The notes under the pieces: model-generated
What the model was told of the DNA's origin: nothing
The model's database searches: none
Seen by the model: the letters and a program-made list of their open reading frames with translations, nothing else
Shown here: in pieces, positions 1 to 9,235 of the stretch
Position numbering within the stretch: position 1 is the stretch's first letter
How the letters are laid out: every line of letters begins with the position of its first letter
Assembly (NCBI GenBank): GCA_023441105.1
Contig: JAEZQX010000438.1
Span: 1-64,000 of the forward strand
Reading direction: 5' to 3'
DNA from: Pseudomonadota bacterium
GTDB lineage: Bacteria; Pseudomonadota; Gammaproteobacteria; Burkholderiales; Burkholderiaceae
DNA: 64,000 nucleotides
Program-made: the position numbers and the translations under genes

Positions 1-149
1 CGGGGGCGCCTGCGCGTTGGGGCAGACGCCTGGCCCTGCCCGAACGCAACCGACCGGGCCGGTCGCCCGTCAAGCCGCCAGCGAGAGCGCTCGAAGCAGG
101 CGGCGCGCGGCCTTCGACGCACGTTCAACCCTCCAGCCGGAACCTTGCC

Positions 150-1028
150 ATGCACCCGTTCGAGCCCCTGCTGTCCGTCATCGTCCCGGCCCGAGACGAG
201 GCCGCAAACCTGCCCGGGCTGCTGGAGGAGATCGACCGCGCTCTCGAGCGCTTCGCGCACGAGGTCATCGTCGTCGACGATGGATCCGTCGACGGGACAT
301 GGGACTTCCTGACGGCGCGGGCGGCGGCAGAGCCGCGCCTGCGGCCGCTGCGCCACCCCCGCAGCGCCGGCCAGAGCACCTCGCTGTGGCAGGCGGCGGC
401 GCACGCCCGCGGCGACTGGCTTGCAACCCTCGACGGCGACGGGCAGAACGATCCGGCCGATATCCCGCGCCTGCTCGCGCGCGCCCAGCGCGGCGACGTG
501 ACGCTGGTCGCCGGGCATCGCCAATCGCGCCGGGACGACCTGCTCAAGCGGGTCTCGTCGCGGGTGGCGAACCGGGTGCGGTCCGCGCTTCTCGGCGACG
601 GAACGCCGGATACCGGCTGTGGCCTGAAGCTGATCCGCCGCAGCGCCTTCCTGGCCCTGCCGTACTTCGACCATATGCATCGTTTCCTGCCGGCGCTGGT
701 GCAGATGCAGGGTGGGGTCTGCGTCTCGGTGCCGGTGGCTCATCGTCCCCGGTTGGCAGGCCGGTCGCACTACGGCGTGAACAACCGGCTGTGGGTCGGG
801 CTGGTGGACCTGGTCGGCGTCATGTGGCTGCGTCGTCGCTCGCGCTTGCCGGCTCCGCTGGAAGAGACAGCCTCCAGGACCAGCAACCCGCCGCCGGAAG
901 CTGAATCCTGGCGCCGCGACCGTCTCGCGGAGCATCCAGCCGACGACTCCTACGGCAAGAGCAAGGACGACAATCCCCCGCACGACGCGCTACTGCAGCG
1001 CGGCGTGCTCCACGGCAGGGAAGCTTGA
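150..1028 (+). CDS. Family 2 glycosyltransferase (DPM1/ArnC-like)
   Basis: Likely transfers a sugar from a nucleotide sugar to a polyprenyl-phosphate carrier at the inner membrane. The GT-A fold is visible: SVIVPARDEAANL near residues 9-21, VVDDGSVDGT at 41-50 and the metal-binding LDGDGQNDP at 94-102. The conserved C-terminal HRPR...YGVNNRLWVGLVDL segment of the ArnC/DPM group is present. A charged tail of about 60 residues follows (265-292 and before) that is longer than usual for the group. The stop is one base from the GTG of the next gene, so the three genes to 3045 look like one operon for lipid-linked sugar transfer. The frame stays open to the window edge, so a more upstream start cannot be excluded. 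Confidence 0.85.
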   Translation: MHPFEPLLSVIVPARDEAANLPGLLEEIDRALERFAHEVIVVDDGSVDGTWDFLTARAAAEPRLRPLRHPRSAGQSTSLWQAAAHARGDWLATLDGDGQNDPADIPRLLARAQRGDVTLVAGHRQSRRDDLLKRVSSRVANRVRSALLGDGTPDTGCGLKLIRRSAFLALPYFDHMHRFLPALVQMQGGVCVSVPVAHRPRLAGRSHYGVNNRLWVGLVDLVGVMWLRRRSRLPAPLEETASRTSNPPPEAESWRRDRLAEHPADDSYGKSKDDNPPHDALLQRGVLHGREA

Positions 1029-1029
1029 C

Positions 1030-1329
1030 GTGGGCAGCGAAGCGTTCTGGCTCGTCGTCGGCTTCCTCGGGCAGGCCTTCTTCTCCGCCCGTTTCCTGGT
1101 GCAGTGGATCGCCAGCGAGAGGGCTCGCCGCAGCATCGTGCCGATCGCCTTCTGGTTCCTGAGTCTCGGCGGCGGAGCGACCCTCTTCGCCTATGCGCTG
1201 TATCGGCGTGATCCGGTCTTCATCGCCGGCCAGGGGGTGGGGTTGTTCATCTACCTGCGCAACCTCGTGCTCATCTACCGCCATACGACGCCGAGTACCA
1301 GCGGCGGCCCCCAGACGCCCGCGGCCTAG
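1030..1329 (+). CDS. Lipid-A-disaccharide synthase N-terminal-domain (LAB_N) membrane protein
   Basis: A 99-residue protein with three hydrophobic segments and the hallmark FLGQAFFSARFLVQWI near residues 13-28, the signature of the LAB_N family (small inner-membrane proteins resembling the N-terminus of some LpxB proteins). The GTG start directly follows the stop of the glycosyltransferase. Family members usually sit with a GT2 and an ArnT-like GT39 exactly as here, and are thought to assist undecaprenyl-phosphate-sugar handling; the precise role is unknown. Confidence 0.8.
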   Translation: MGSEAFWLVVGFLGQAFFSARFLVQWIASERARRSIVPIAFWFLSLGGGATLFAYALYRRDPVFIAGQGVGLFIYLRNLVLIYRHTTPSTSGGPQTPAA

Positions 1330-1371
1330 GTCCGGCGGCCGGTGCTCGCTGCGCGCGTTCTTCGCCATGGG

Positions 1372-3045
1372 ATGAGTCGCCCGTTGGCGTGGCTGCTCGC
1401 CTTTGCGCTGCTCTATCTCGCGCTCGGCATCGGCCTGCGCGATCCCTGGCCTTCCGACGAACCGCGCTTCGCCCTGGTGGCGCAGGAGATGCTGGACACC
1501 GGGCATTTCTGGATACCGCACCGCGGTGGCGAGCCCTATCCCGACAAGCCGCCGATCTACATCTGGCTTACCGCGCTCGCGATCTCGCTCACCGGCTCGG
1601 TGCGGCTTGGCTTTCTCCTGCCGTCCTTGCTCGCGGCGGTGGGCACGTTGGCCCTGGTCGGCGACCTGGCGCGCCGGCTCTACGGCGCGCGCATCGCCGG
1701 GTTCGCCGTCGCGGCGCTGCTGGCCAGCGTGCAGTTCGTGCTGCAGGCGAAGGCAGCCCAGATCGACATGGTGCTCGCATTCCTCACCACCTTCGCCGCC
1801 TACGGGCTGCTGCGGCATGCGCTGCTGGGACCGGCGAGGGGTTGGTGGCTGGCGGCATGGGCGGCGGTGGGCGCCGGCATCATCACCAAGGGCGTCGGCT
1901 TCCTGCCGCTCCTGCTCCTGCCCGGCTGGGCCTGGCTGGCACGACGGGGGAAGACGACCCCGCTGAGTCTGAAGGATGTCGGGCTCGGCCTGGTGACCAT
2001 GATCGGCGTGGTTGCGCTATGGGGCCTGCCGATGATCGTGATGAGCCTGAACGATGCCGAGCTTGCCGCCTACCGCGACAACATCCTCTTTCGCCAGACC
2101 GGCCAGCGCTACGCCGCCTCCTGGCATCACCACAATCCCTGGTACTACTACTTCGTCGCCGTGATCCCCTGGGCCTGGTTGCCGCTGTCGCTGGCGTTGC
2201 CGTGGGCCATCCCGGCGTGGCGGCGGCGGATCCGCCGCGGCGACGCCCGTACCACCCTGCTGCTGTCGGGCGTGCTGCTGATCGTGCTCTTCTTCTCGCT
2301 GTCGCCGGGCAAGCGCGGCGTCTACCTCCTGCCCGCGCTGCCGCTCCTCGCGATCGCCATGGCGCCATTGCTGCCCGGCCTGCTGCGCCGGCGCGGCCTC
2401 AACCTGGTGGCCGCCATCCTTCTCGGCGTGGCGGGGCTTGCGTTGCTGGCCCTGGCCATCCTCGGCATCGCCGACCTGCCGGCTCTCGCGCGCCTGGCCG
2501 AGCGTCATCAGGTTGCGCCCTGGTACTGGTGGATGCTGCTTGGCGTGGCAGCGGTCGCGCTGTTGATCGGACTCGGGTGGCGCCGCGGTTTCACCGGACT
2601 GGTGCTCTGGCTCGTCGTGTTCTGGATGAGCTGGTCGACGCTCGGCTACCTGCAGCTCGACCGCACGCGGTCGCCGCGCGAGCTCATGACGCACGTCGCC
2701 GCCACCATCGGCGCCGATGCCTGGCTGGGCATGCCCAACTTCGACGAGGAGTTCCTGCTCCAGGCGCAGCAGCCGATGGTGCACTTCGGCCGGGACACGC
2801 CGGCTGCGGCGCAGCTCGAGCAGGCATTCCATTGGCTGCAACAGGTGCCCGACAAGCGATGGATGCTGATCGAGCAGAACCGCCGGCCCGATCTCGAATG
2901 TGCCAGGCTCGACCAGGCGCGGGACCTGGGCTACCAGAACGGCGACTACTGGTGGCTGATCCCGGGCAGTGCCTTCGCAGGATGCAAAGGGGCGGACGGC
3001 TCGGCACCGGTGTTCGTGGTGCCGACGACCGTCCGCTCGGGCTAG
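1372..3045 (+). CDS. ArnT-like glycosyltransferase family 39 membrane protein
   Basis: A 557-residue polytopic protein of the PMT/ArnT class, which moves a sugar from an undecaprenyl-phosphate donor to an acceptor such as lipid A on the periplasmic face. It opens with a hydrophobic segment and then SDEPRFALVAQEM at 28-40, the acidic motif in the first periplasmic loop that carries the catalytic Asp/Glu in this fold. Around ten more hydrophobic segments follow, then a soluble C-terminal part. The ATG at 1372 is chosen over a GTG at 1342 because it places the first helix at the N-terminus. It is the last gene of the three-gene set. The acceptor cannot be read from sequence. Confidence 0.83.
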   Translation: MSRPLAWLLAFALLYLALGIGLRDPWPSDEPRFALVAQEMLDTGHFWIPHRGGEPYPDKPPIYIWLTALAISLTGSVRLGFLLPSLLAAVGTLALVGDLARRLYGARIAGFAVAALLASVQFVLQAKAAQIDMVLAFLTTFAAYGLLRHALLGPARGWWLAAWAAVGAGIITKGVGFLPLLLLPGWAWLARRGKTTPLSLKDVGLGLVTMIGVVALWGLPMIVMSLNDAELAAYRDNILFRQTGQRYAASWHHHNPWYYYFVAVIPWAWLPLSLALPWAIPAWRRRIRRGDARTTLLLSGVLLIVLFFSLSPGKRGVYLLPALPLLAIAMAPLLPGLLRRRGLNLVAAILLGVAGLALLALAILGIADLPALARLAERHQVAPWYWWMLLGVAAVALLIGLGWRRGFTGLVLWLVVFWMSWSTLGYLQLDRTRSPRELMTHVAATIGADAWLGMPNFDEEFLLQAQQPMVHFGRDTPAAAQLEQAFHWLQQVPDKRWMLIEQNRRPDLECARLDQARDLGYQNGDYWWLIPGSAFAGCKGADGSAPVFVVPTTVRSG

Positions 3046-3065
3046 CGAACGCCGAAGTCGCGATA

Positions 3066-3083
3066 GCGGCCCCGCAGGGCCGC
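3066..3083. terminator. Hairpin between convergent genes
   Basis: Perfect 7-bp stem, GCGGCCC / GGGCCGC, around a CGCA loop in the 44-bp gap between the end of the GT39 gene and the end of the lipoprotein gene. There is no T-run on either side, so a terminator role is only suggested by stem strength and the convergent position. Confidence 0.4.
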
Positions 3084-3089
3084 GTCCGC

Positions 3090-4247
3090 TCAGTACAGCG
3101 GCGGGGGGTTGTCGCGCAGCTCGCTCGACGAGATGCCGCCGCCGGGTTCCTGCTTGCCGACGTCGCCCAGCGTGGTGAACGTGAAGGCCTGCCAGTCGTT
3201 GGTGACCAGCTTGCCGCGGGAAACGCCCACTGCCTCGAGGATGCGATCGTGCGACGCGTCGGTCGGGTAGTAGTCGGCGCCGACCTGCAACAGGTACTTC
3301 GCCTTCGACCGGTCGTCGACGCCGCTTTCGCTATCCTTGATCAGCCGCGCCTCGACGGAGATGACCATCGCCGCCATGTCCCACGATTCGATCGGCTCGC
3401 GGCCACCCCACCAGCCGTGCAGGTTGAGGTTGGAAATCGGCAGCGTGGATGCGCTGTCGCCATGGTCGCTGACCTTGGCCTGTTGCGGGCAATGGAAGTA
3501 GTTGCCGCCCTGGTCGCACTGGATGCCGGAGAAGCTGTCCGAGTCGATCAGCCGGGACCATTTCCCGGTGGAGTGGCTCTTGACGAAGAGGCGCAGGTTG
3601 CGCATCTCCACTCGCGTATTCCAGGCGCCGTTCTCGACACCTTCGAACTGCACGAACCAGGGAAGCACGAAGTTCGCGCCGTTCGCATTGGTGCCTGCCA
3701 GGTTGTAGCCCGGGCCTCTCGCGAAGCCGTACACCGGGTTCACGTCCTTCAGCGGCATGTCGTTCATCTCGCTCATGTCGCCGATCAGGGTGTCGACGAT
3801 GCTGCCGGAGATGCCGGACGAGGAGCCCTCGCTATCGGACTCGTCCGCTGCTTCTTCCGACGAGGCCTTGTCATCGCTTGCGTCGTCTTCCGTCGCGGCG
3901 GCGCGTTCTGCATCCTCGCCGCTCAGGTCGTCGTCCTTGGTGCCGTACGGCGTGGCCTGGACCGTGGCACGGACCTGGGGATTGGCGCTGACGAACGATT
4001 CGAACTTGGCCATGCTCGTATCGGCCTGGGGCGCCTCGGTCTGGACTGCGTCGGCCGAGTAGCCGGCGCCGTCACCGCCGCCGCCGCAGCCGGACAGAAT
4101 GAGGACCGCCATCGAGGCGGCGGCCAGTGGCTGAAGGTGCCGGGCACGCGCCGACGTAGTGGGACGGGATTCGATCCCGGAAGTGGCAGGGAAGCCGGAG
4201 GGCGATGCGGGCTGGTGCCTGAAGGCAGGCAGGAACGATGAAATCAT
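3090..4247 (-). CDS. Putative lipoprotein of unknown function
   Basis: A 385-residue protein. The ATG at 4247 is chosen because AAGGAG lies four bases upstream; a longer reading frame to 4298 has no such site. A hydrophobic stretch with a lipobox-like LILSGC ends at Cys54, followed by a Gly run, so export and lipid attachment are plausible, but the roughly 40-residue N-terminal lead before the hydrophobic core is unusually long. A low-complexity acidic/Ser region lies around 110-155. The C-terminal half is Trp- and aromatic-rich (YFHCPQ, NLHGWWGGREPIESW) and may form a beta-rich domain. I do not recognise a family. Confidence 0.6.
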   Translation of the reverse strand: MISSFLPAFRHQPASPSGFPATSGIESRPTTSARARHLQPLAAASMAVLILSGCGGGGDGAGYSADAVQTEAPQADTSMAKFESFVSANPQVRATVQATPYGTKDDDLSGEDAERAAATEDDASDDKASSEEAADESDSEGSSSGISGSIVDTLIGDMSEMNDMPLKDVNPVYGFARGPGYNLAGTNANGANFVLPWFVQFEGVENGAWNTRVEMRNLRLFVKSHSTGKWSRLIDSDSFSGIQCDQGGNYFHCPQQAKVSDHGDSASTLPISNLNLHGWWGGREPIESWDMAAMVISVEARLIKDSESGVDDRSKAKYLLQVGADYYPTDASHDRILEAVGVSRGKLVTNDWQAFTFTTLGDVGKQEPGGGISSSELRDNPPPLY

Positions 4248-4778
4248 TTCTCTCCTTGTTGTTTCCTCGTATCGAGGTGCGTTTGCGACAGGCGTCACTG
4301 ACGCAACCCGGTTGTCCTCCGCCGGGCACTCGATTTGCGTAAACCGTGAAAGCCTTGCTCCGACGAACGGTTGCTCGGAAAAGGCGGGCGGATATTAACC
4401 AGCGAAATCATCGACGAAGCCTGCGGAAGCCGCGTCGTTACGTTCGATTCCGTCCTCTTACCTCATCGTTACGGTTGTGTCGGACGTCAGCGACGAGGTC
4501 GTCCCGTCGGCGCCGGAGAGCGGTATGCGAGCGTCGCAAATGCGACGAAAATAGACCCCGCGGCATCCGTTTTCGGCTGTTGCTGTGGTAGCGCGTTGTG
4601 TGGGAACGCGACAGCGCCCACGCAGGGAAGTGCGCGGGAAAAGCGCGCAAAGGCAGAACCGGTTCAGCGAAAAGCGGATCGAACTACCGGATCCGGCGCA
4701 GCAAGGCGCCGGGGACGGAGGTTGCAACAACTGTTTCGCCCGGGGCGCTCCTCCGGATCCACCGAGCCTTCCTCCGGA
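4248..4778. other. Intergenic region without a visible gene
   Basis: A 531-bp stretch between the histidine kinase 3' end and the lipoprotein start. It must hold the lipoprotein promoter; base composition is lower in GC from about 4330 to 4600. An 11-bp direct repeat TCCTCCGGATC occurs at 4749 and 4770, the second copy touching the kinase stop codon. No convincing ORF, tRNA or T-tailed terminator is seen. Confidence 0.5.
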
Positions 4779-6110
4779 TCAATCGAACTTGAGGCTGAAC
4801 ATCGTGCCGCGCGAAGCGGCAGGTTCCAGTTCGAGGCGCCAGCCGCGAAGGTCGGCGGTCTGGCGGGCGATGGCAAGGCCAAGGCCTTTGTCACGCCTGG
4901 CTGCGCCGGGTGAATCCGCCAGGCGACCCTGGAAGTAGCGGTCGAACACGAACGGCCGATTCTCCGCGGCGATGCCCGGCCCGTCGTCGGCGACCGTCAG
5001 CCCATTCTCGATACGGCGCACGCTGCAGGCACCCGGCGAGGCATGTTCGATGGCGTTGCGTAGCAGGTTCCGCAGCACCGTGACCAGCGCCAGCCGGTCG
5101 AGATTCACCACGTCCTCGCGCGGCACCTGGTTGACCAGCGTCGCGCCGGAGCCGGCGGCAAGATGCGACAGGCTTTCCCATACCTCGTCGATGCATTGGG
5201 CCAGCTTGACCGGTTCCACCTGCGCGGGCGCTTCGCTCGACAAGGCATGCAGGCTGTCGAGGCCGCTCGATGCCTGGTCGACCGCAGCCATCATGCGCTG
5301 CAGGCGTTTCTCGCTCGCCTGCGACAGCCGCTCGGTCAGGAGGATCATCTCCGCGTCCGTGCGCAGCGCGGCGAGCGGCGTGCGAACCTCATGACGGGCA
5401 TTGGCCGCAAACTCCCGTTCGCGGACCAGCGACTCCTCCAGTCGCCGCTGGGCAGCGTCGAAGGCACGCAGCAGGAGCGCCTCCTCGTCCGAGCGCGTCG
5501 CCGGCGCCACCGATCCGCCGGGTGACCAGTTATTCAGCCGCTCGCTCATCCGGCGAAACGGGGCGACCACGATCCGCGCCAGGGACGATGAGATGAGCCA
5601 GCCCAGGAGGATGCAGAGCATCCCGGTGACGAGGATGGCACGGCCGAAGTCGTAGACGAACTGCTCGTTCTGGGTCGCCTCGAACTGCACGAACAGGCGG
5701 CCGTCGGGCACCGGTTCGATGATGGCGTGATAGATGCGGTCGCCATCGTGGAAATGGTGGGCGCCATCCGGCAGGGCGAGGAGATGCGCCGGCGGCGGAA
5801 CCACCGCTGCCGCCGTGTCCGGAGCGGCCGCATCGCGTTGGCTCTCGGCTGCTTCCCCAGGAGGCGCTCCCGCCGGCGACAGCCACGCCTGCAGGTTCGG
5901 TCCCAGGCGCAGCGGCTGCGTCGCCGGATCGAACACGATTTCCCGTGACTGCAACCGCCCGACCAACCGCTCGGTCTCCATCTGCAGGATCTCGTCGACC
6001 AGCACGTCCTCCTGCTTCTCGAGCGACTTGAAGGCCAGGTAGCCCTGCACCGTCACGAAGATCGTGATCACCGCCGTCAGGGCGAGGCTGATCCGCTTCT
6101 GCAGCACCAT
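4779..6110 (-). CDS. Sensor histidine kinase
   Basis: A 443-residue inner-membrane kinase: TM1 at about 7-27, a periplasmic sensor region 28-155 with a Pro/Ala-rich insert near 80-108, TM2 at about 158-178, a HAMP-like linker, the H-box ARHEVRTPLAALR with His240 as phospho-acceptor, N-box NLLRNAIEH near 348-356, G1 DDGPGI at 375-380 and G2 GLGLAI at 409-414. It starts four bases after the response-regulator gene ends, so the two form one operon. The periplasmic domain matches no ligand family I can name, so the signal is unknown. Confidence 0.92.
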   Translation of the reverse strand: MVLQKRISLALTAVITIFVTVQGYLAFKSLEKQEDVLVDEILQMETERLVGRLQSREIVFDPATQPLRLGPNLQAWLSPAGAPPGEAAESQRDAAAPDTAAAVVPPPAHLLALPDGAHHFHDGDRIYHAIIEPVPDGRLFVQFEATQNEQFVYDFGRAILVTGMLCILLGWLISSSLARIVVAPFRRMSERLNNWSPGGSVAPATRSDEEALLLRAFDAAQRRLEESLVREREFAANARHEVRTPLAALRTDAEMILLTERLSQASEKRLQRMMAAVDQASSGLDSLHALSSEAPAQVEPVKLAQCIDEVWESLSHLAAGSGATLVNQVPREDVVNLDRLALVTVLRNLLRNAIEHASPGACSVRRIENGLTVADDGPGIAAENRPFVFDRYFQGRLADSPGAARRDKGLGLAIARQTADLRGWRLELEPAASRGTMFSLKFD

Positions 6111-6114
6111 CCTT

Positions 6115-6813
6115 TCAGGTCTTCAATCGGTAGCCGACCGCATGAACGGTTTCGAGCCCGCCGTAACCGGCTTCCGACAAGGCACGCCTCAGCAGGTAGA
6201 CCTGGCCGCGCAGCGCATCGGCTGGCGGGTCCCCGTCGGGCCAGAGAATGCGCTCGAGCTCCTCGCGCTGAACCACCTCGCCAGGCTCCCGGATCAATCG
6301 CTCGAGCAACTGCATGCTCCGGGGCATCAGCTTGAGCGGCTTGCCCGCCACCGACACCTGCCGGGTGCGGCGGTCCAGCTGCAGATTGCCCGCGGTCGAG
6401 GTCTGGGCCACCACGCTGCCGGAGGCGCGCCGATGCAATGCCTGCAACCGAACCTCCACCTCGGCCAGGGCGAACGGTTTCTGCAGGTAGTCGTCGGCGC
6501 CTAGCTGGAAGCCGCGGATCTTCGCGTCCAGCTCGCCGCGGGCGGTCAGGATCAGGGTAGGCGTCGCCAGCAGCAGCTGCTGGCGCAGGTGATGCAGCAC
6601 CTGGAAGCCGTCGGCGCGCGGCAGGCCGATGTCGAGGACGATCACGTCCCAGCTTTGCGCGCCGAGCATGGCGATCGCCGACGGACCGTCGTAGGCAACG
6701 TCGGCGCGATGGCCGCGCAAGGCAAGGAATTCGAGCAGGTTGCCCGCGATGGTCAGGTCGTCTTCGACGACAAGGACCTTGATGCGCGTTTCGAACGCCG
6801 TGCCTGGTTCCAT
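6115..6813 (-). CDS. OmpR/PhoB-family response regulator
   Basis: A 232-residue partner of the downstream kinase. The receiver domain has the acidic pair ED18D19, the phospho-acceptor D61 in VIVLDIGLP, T90 and K112 (QKPF). A winged-helix DNA-binding domain follows, ending HAVGYRLKT. It is the first gene of the pair, divergent from the small plus-strand gene at 6940; the palindrome at 6876-6890 in that gap is a candidate autoregulatory or unrelated operator. Confidence 0.92.
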   Translation of the reverse strand: MEPGTAFETRIKVLVVEDDLTIAGNLLEFLALRGHRADVAYDGPSAIAMLGAQSWDVIVLDIGLPRADGFQVLHHLRQQLLLATPTLILTARGELDAKIRGFQLGADDYLQKPFALAEVEVRLQALHRRASGSVVAQTSTAGNLQLDRRTRQVSVAGKPLKLMPRSMQLLERLIREPGEVVQREELERILWPDGDPPADALRGQVYLLRRALSEAGYGGLETVHAVGYRLKT

Positions 6814-6875
6814 CTCGCTTTCACGCCTTCGATGGCTGCATGGTAAATCCTAGGCACAGGGGTTGCTTGCGAGTT

Positions 6876-6890
6876 GGTCGCCAGGCGACC
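6876..6890. promoter_or_regulatory. 15-bp palindrome in a divergent promoter region
   Basis: GGTCGCC-A-GGCGACC, a perfect inverted repeat around one base, between the divergent response-regulator gene and the DUF2158-like gene. It could be an operator or an RNA hairpin. OmpR-type regulators usually bind direct repeats, so autoregulation through this site is not implied. Confidence 0.35.
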
Positions 6891-6939
6891 CTCATGGGCC
6901 GAGACGGCCTGTGGAGGCGGGCGAACCGGAGACCGCGAG

Positions 6940-7155
6940 ATGGGAGAAGGACTCAGCATCGGCGACCTCGTGCGGGTCAAGACGCATTCCGAGCCGATCA
7001 TGAAGGTCGTCGACATCGAGGCTGCCGACGATCGATCCGGGGCCGGAAACGTCGTCGATTGCGAATGGGAGGACCATGGCACCGATCCCCCGACCCGACG
7101 GAGCTTCCGCTTCGCCGCCGCCGACCTCGTGCCGGTCTTGCAGCGGCCCGGCTGA
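6940..7155 (+). CDS. DUF2158 (YodC-like) small protein
   Basis: A 71-residue cytoplasmic protein with the pattern of the DUF2158 family: an N-terminal GDLVRVKTHSEPIMKV strand pair, a central C-x-W segment (VDCEWED) and FAAADLVPV near the end. ATG at 6940 is preceded by a purine-rich CGGAGA. Family members are small beta-rich proteins of unknown function. Confidence 0.65.
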   Translation: MGEGLSIGDLVRVKTHSEPIMKVVDIEAADDRSGAGNVVDCEWEDHGTDPPTRRSFRFAAADLVPVLQRPG

Positions 7156-7197
7156 TCCGGACCCGGCGTTCGACCCGACCAGAAAAAGGAAAGCAGC

Positions 7198-7476
7198 ATG
7201 TCGCGTTGGATCTTGCGGGCAGCGATCCTCTTTTCCTGCCTGGCCCTCCTGAGCGTTGCGGGGCTGTTGCTCGCCAGCGTGGAAGTCGCCAAGGATGGAG
7301 TGCCGGTAGTCCTGTCTTCGCTGGCATTGGCTGCGCTCGCCATCTTCGCGATCCTGCTTGCCATAGGGACGTGGTGGAAGTGGCGCAAGTCGGCAGGGCC
7401 GGGCTCGCGGGCCGGTGGCGACCCGATGCGGGCGAGAACGGCCGAAGAGATCGCCGGCGACCGTCAAAGCCTCTGA
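7198..7476 (+). CDS. Small two-TM membrane protein, unknown function
   Basis: A 92-residue protein with hydrophobic segments at about 5-27 and 37-60, then a basic cytoplasmic tail (WWKWRKS). AAGGAAAG lies a few bases before the ATG. Its 3' end overlaps the convergent HupE-like gene by 13 bp. No family recognised. Confidence 0.5.
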   Translation: MSRWILRAAILFSCLALLSVAGLLLASVEVAKDGVPVVLSSLALAALAIFAILLAIGTWWKWRKSAGPGSRAGGDPMRARTAEEIAGDRQSL

Positions 7477-8621
7477 ACCACCAATACGACACTGGTGGCG
7501 AGGATCAGCGCCGATAGCGCTTGCGGCAGCGAACTGCCCGGCCGCACGCCGCGCAGCCAGGCCAGCGCCGGGACCAGCAGCAGGACGACCAGCAACTGGC
7601 CGATCTCGATGCCGACGTTGAACCATAGCAACGACGACAGCAGCGCGTCGTGAGGCAGGCCGATGTCGCGCAGGACGTTGGCGAAGCCGAAGCCATGGAT
7701 GAGCCCGAAGGCGAATGCCACTGCCCAGCGGCGCGACATCGGCTTCACGCGGGCGAGGTTCTCAGCCGCAACCCAGCCGATCGACAGCGCAATCAGCGCC
7801 TCGACCGGCGCCGCCGGAACGCTCACCAGCTCGAGCGCTGCCGCACCGAGCGTGAGGCTGTGCGCGATCGTGAAGGCGGTCACGATGCGCACCAGGTTGC
7901 CGAGGCTGCCGCCGGGCAACACCAGCGCGAGCAGGAACAGCAAGTGGTCCCAGCCTTCGAGGATGTGCTGGATCCCGAGCGGCAGGAAACCGAAGGCGCC
8001 GGTCGGCGCATCGTCGGTGGCCGTGGCGGTCGGAGCGTTTCGGGCGGTCGGGGCGGTGGCGGACGGCGACCGGCCATCAGTCGCGATCGACGCCGCCGCC
8101 TGGAGATCGAACGAGGCGGAGCGACGTTCGTCGGCGAGCAGCACCGGCTGGGCCAGCGGTCGCTCCTGGCCCGCCACTTGCAACTGCATCAGGACATGGG
8201 AGCCCTGCCCGACGAAGTCGAATGAATCGTCCGTCACGTTGAGCACCCTGATCGGCGCCGGGCAGCGGAACTCGATGTGATAGGTGGTGCTGAGGCGCGG
8301 CGGCACCGGCGGCACGAAGTCGGCGGCGCCGGGGAGGCAGCGATGACCATCCGCCTCAATGCGCAGGTGCCGCGCCAGCATGCCGGTCATCCGGGCCGGA
8401 TCGCCTGCGGCGGCGCCCGCCGGTCCACCCAGTGGGCTGCCTGGCGGGAGCGGCTGGCTGGCGGTCGTCAGGGAGTACTCCAGCCGCGTGTCGTCCACCG
8501 TGAGGGCGGCAAACGAGGTAGGGGCGCCGTCATGCGCCTGGGCCGGGCCGGTTGCCAGCACGATCAGCACCGCGGCAATCGACCGCGCGAGCGCGTACGC
8601 CGCCGCACGCGGGCCGTTCAT
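7464..8621 (-). CDS. HupE/UreJ-type membrane protein (long form)
   Basis: A 385-residue protein. A signal peptide ends near ATGPAQAH; an extracytoplasmic domain runs to about 205, with a low-complexity Thr/Ala stretch near 190. The C-terminal six-helix HupE/UreJ_2 domain carries GIQHILEGWDHLLFLLAL, FTIAHSLTLG, LIHGFGFA and FNVGIEIGQ. The family is associated with nickel/cobalt or other metal handling, though long forms are not well characterised. The start at 8621 forms an ATGA overlap with the preceding gene, making it the last gene of the operon that begins at 13198. A second, short-form HupE-like domain occurs at 13419. Confidence 0.82.
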   Translation of the reverse strand: MNGPRAAAYALARSIAAVLIVLATGPAQAHDGAPTSFAALTVDDTRLEYSLTTASQPLPPGSPLGGPAGAAAGDPARMTGMLARHLRIEADGHRCLPGAADFVPPVPPRLSTTYHIEFRCPAPIRVLNVTDDSFDFVGQGSHVLMQLQVAGQERPLAQPVLLADERRSASFDLQAAASIATDGRSPSATAPTARNAPTATATDDAPTGAFGFLPLGIQHILEGWDHLLFLLALVLPGGSLGNLVRIVTAFTIAHSLTLGAAALELVSVPAAPVEALIALSIGWVAAENLARVKPMSRRWAVAFAFGLIHGFGFANVLRDIGLPHDALLSSLLWFNVGIEIGQLLVVLLLVPALAWLRGVRPGSSLPQALSALILATSVVLVVQRL

Positions 8622-9235
8622 GGCGACGCGAAGTCGGCGACGGCGCTCCATTCGCTGCCGACGAATCGCGAGATCAGGTAGATCCCGTCGTGCCCATCCG
8701 CGGACAGGTACTGCGCCGTCCCTTCGGGAGTATCGCCGCCGAAGCGGACGGCGATCAGCGGGCCCTGTTTGCCGTGCAGGATGGCGCTGACCGCCGGTCG
8801 CTCCAGGCCGAAGGCGGCAGGCGTCATGCCGACCAGCTCCTTCTGCGACAGGTGGCGCAGCGGTGCCGACGTGTTCAGGAACTGCACTGCCAGTGACAGG
8901 TGACGGCCTGCCTCAGGCGTCACCTTGCCACCGCCTTCACGAATCCAGCTGCCGCCGTCGCGTACGAAGACGCTGCGCCGTCCGGCACGCAGCACCTCGA
9001 CTTGCAGTACCGCTTCCGGCGGCTCCCGCATGAGCCCGCGCGCCTCGAATTCCACCAGCTGCCGCTGGCGCGGCAAGGCGCCGGTCACGACCATGACGAT
9101 CAGGTAGGCGAGGGCGAGCAACGCCAGCAGACTGGCCTGCCATCGGCGACCGAGGACACGGCGGTGACCGGTCGCGGCGAGCGGAGCAGGGCCTGCCACC
9201 GGCGGCGCATCGGCGCGGGCCGCGGATCCGCTCAT
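8618..9235 (-). CDS. DUF4340-like single-pass membrane protein of the Gld-type ABC operon
   Basis: A 205-residue protein with one TM segment near 32-52 and a soluble C-terminal domain (QKELVGMTPAAFGLERP, then DGIYLISRFVGSEW) of the kind seen in DUF4340 proteins that accompany GldF/GldG-like ABC genes. Start 9235 overlaps the stop of the GldG-like gene (ATGA), and its stop overlaps the start of the HupE-like gene, implying translational coupling on both sides. Function unknown. Confidence 0.6.
   Translation of the reverse strand: MSGSAARADAPPVAGPAPLAATGHRRVLGRRWQASLLALLALAYLIVMVVTGALPRQRQLVEFEARGLMREPPEAVLQVEVLRAGRRSVFVRDGGSWIREGGGKVTPEAGRHLSLAVQFLNTSAPLRHLSQKELVGMTPAAFGLERPAVSAILHGKQGPLIAVRFGGDTPEGTAQYLSADGHDGIYLISRFVGSEWSAVADFASP

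Noticed and set aside
1389..4241. 950-codon plus-strand frame over the GT39 and lipoprotein genes
   Set aside because: Crosses two real genes in opposite orientation; Arg/Ala-rich composition typical of shadow frames.
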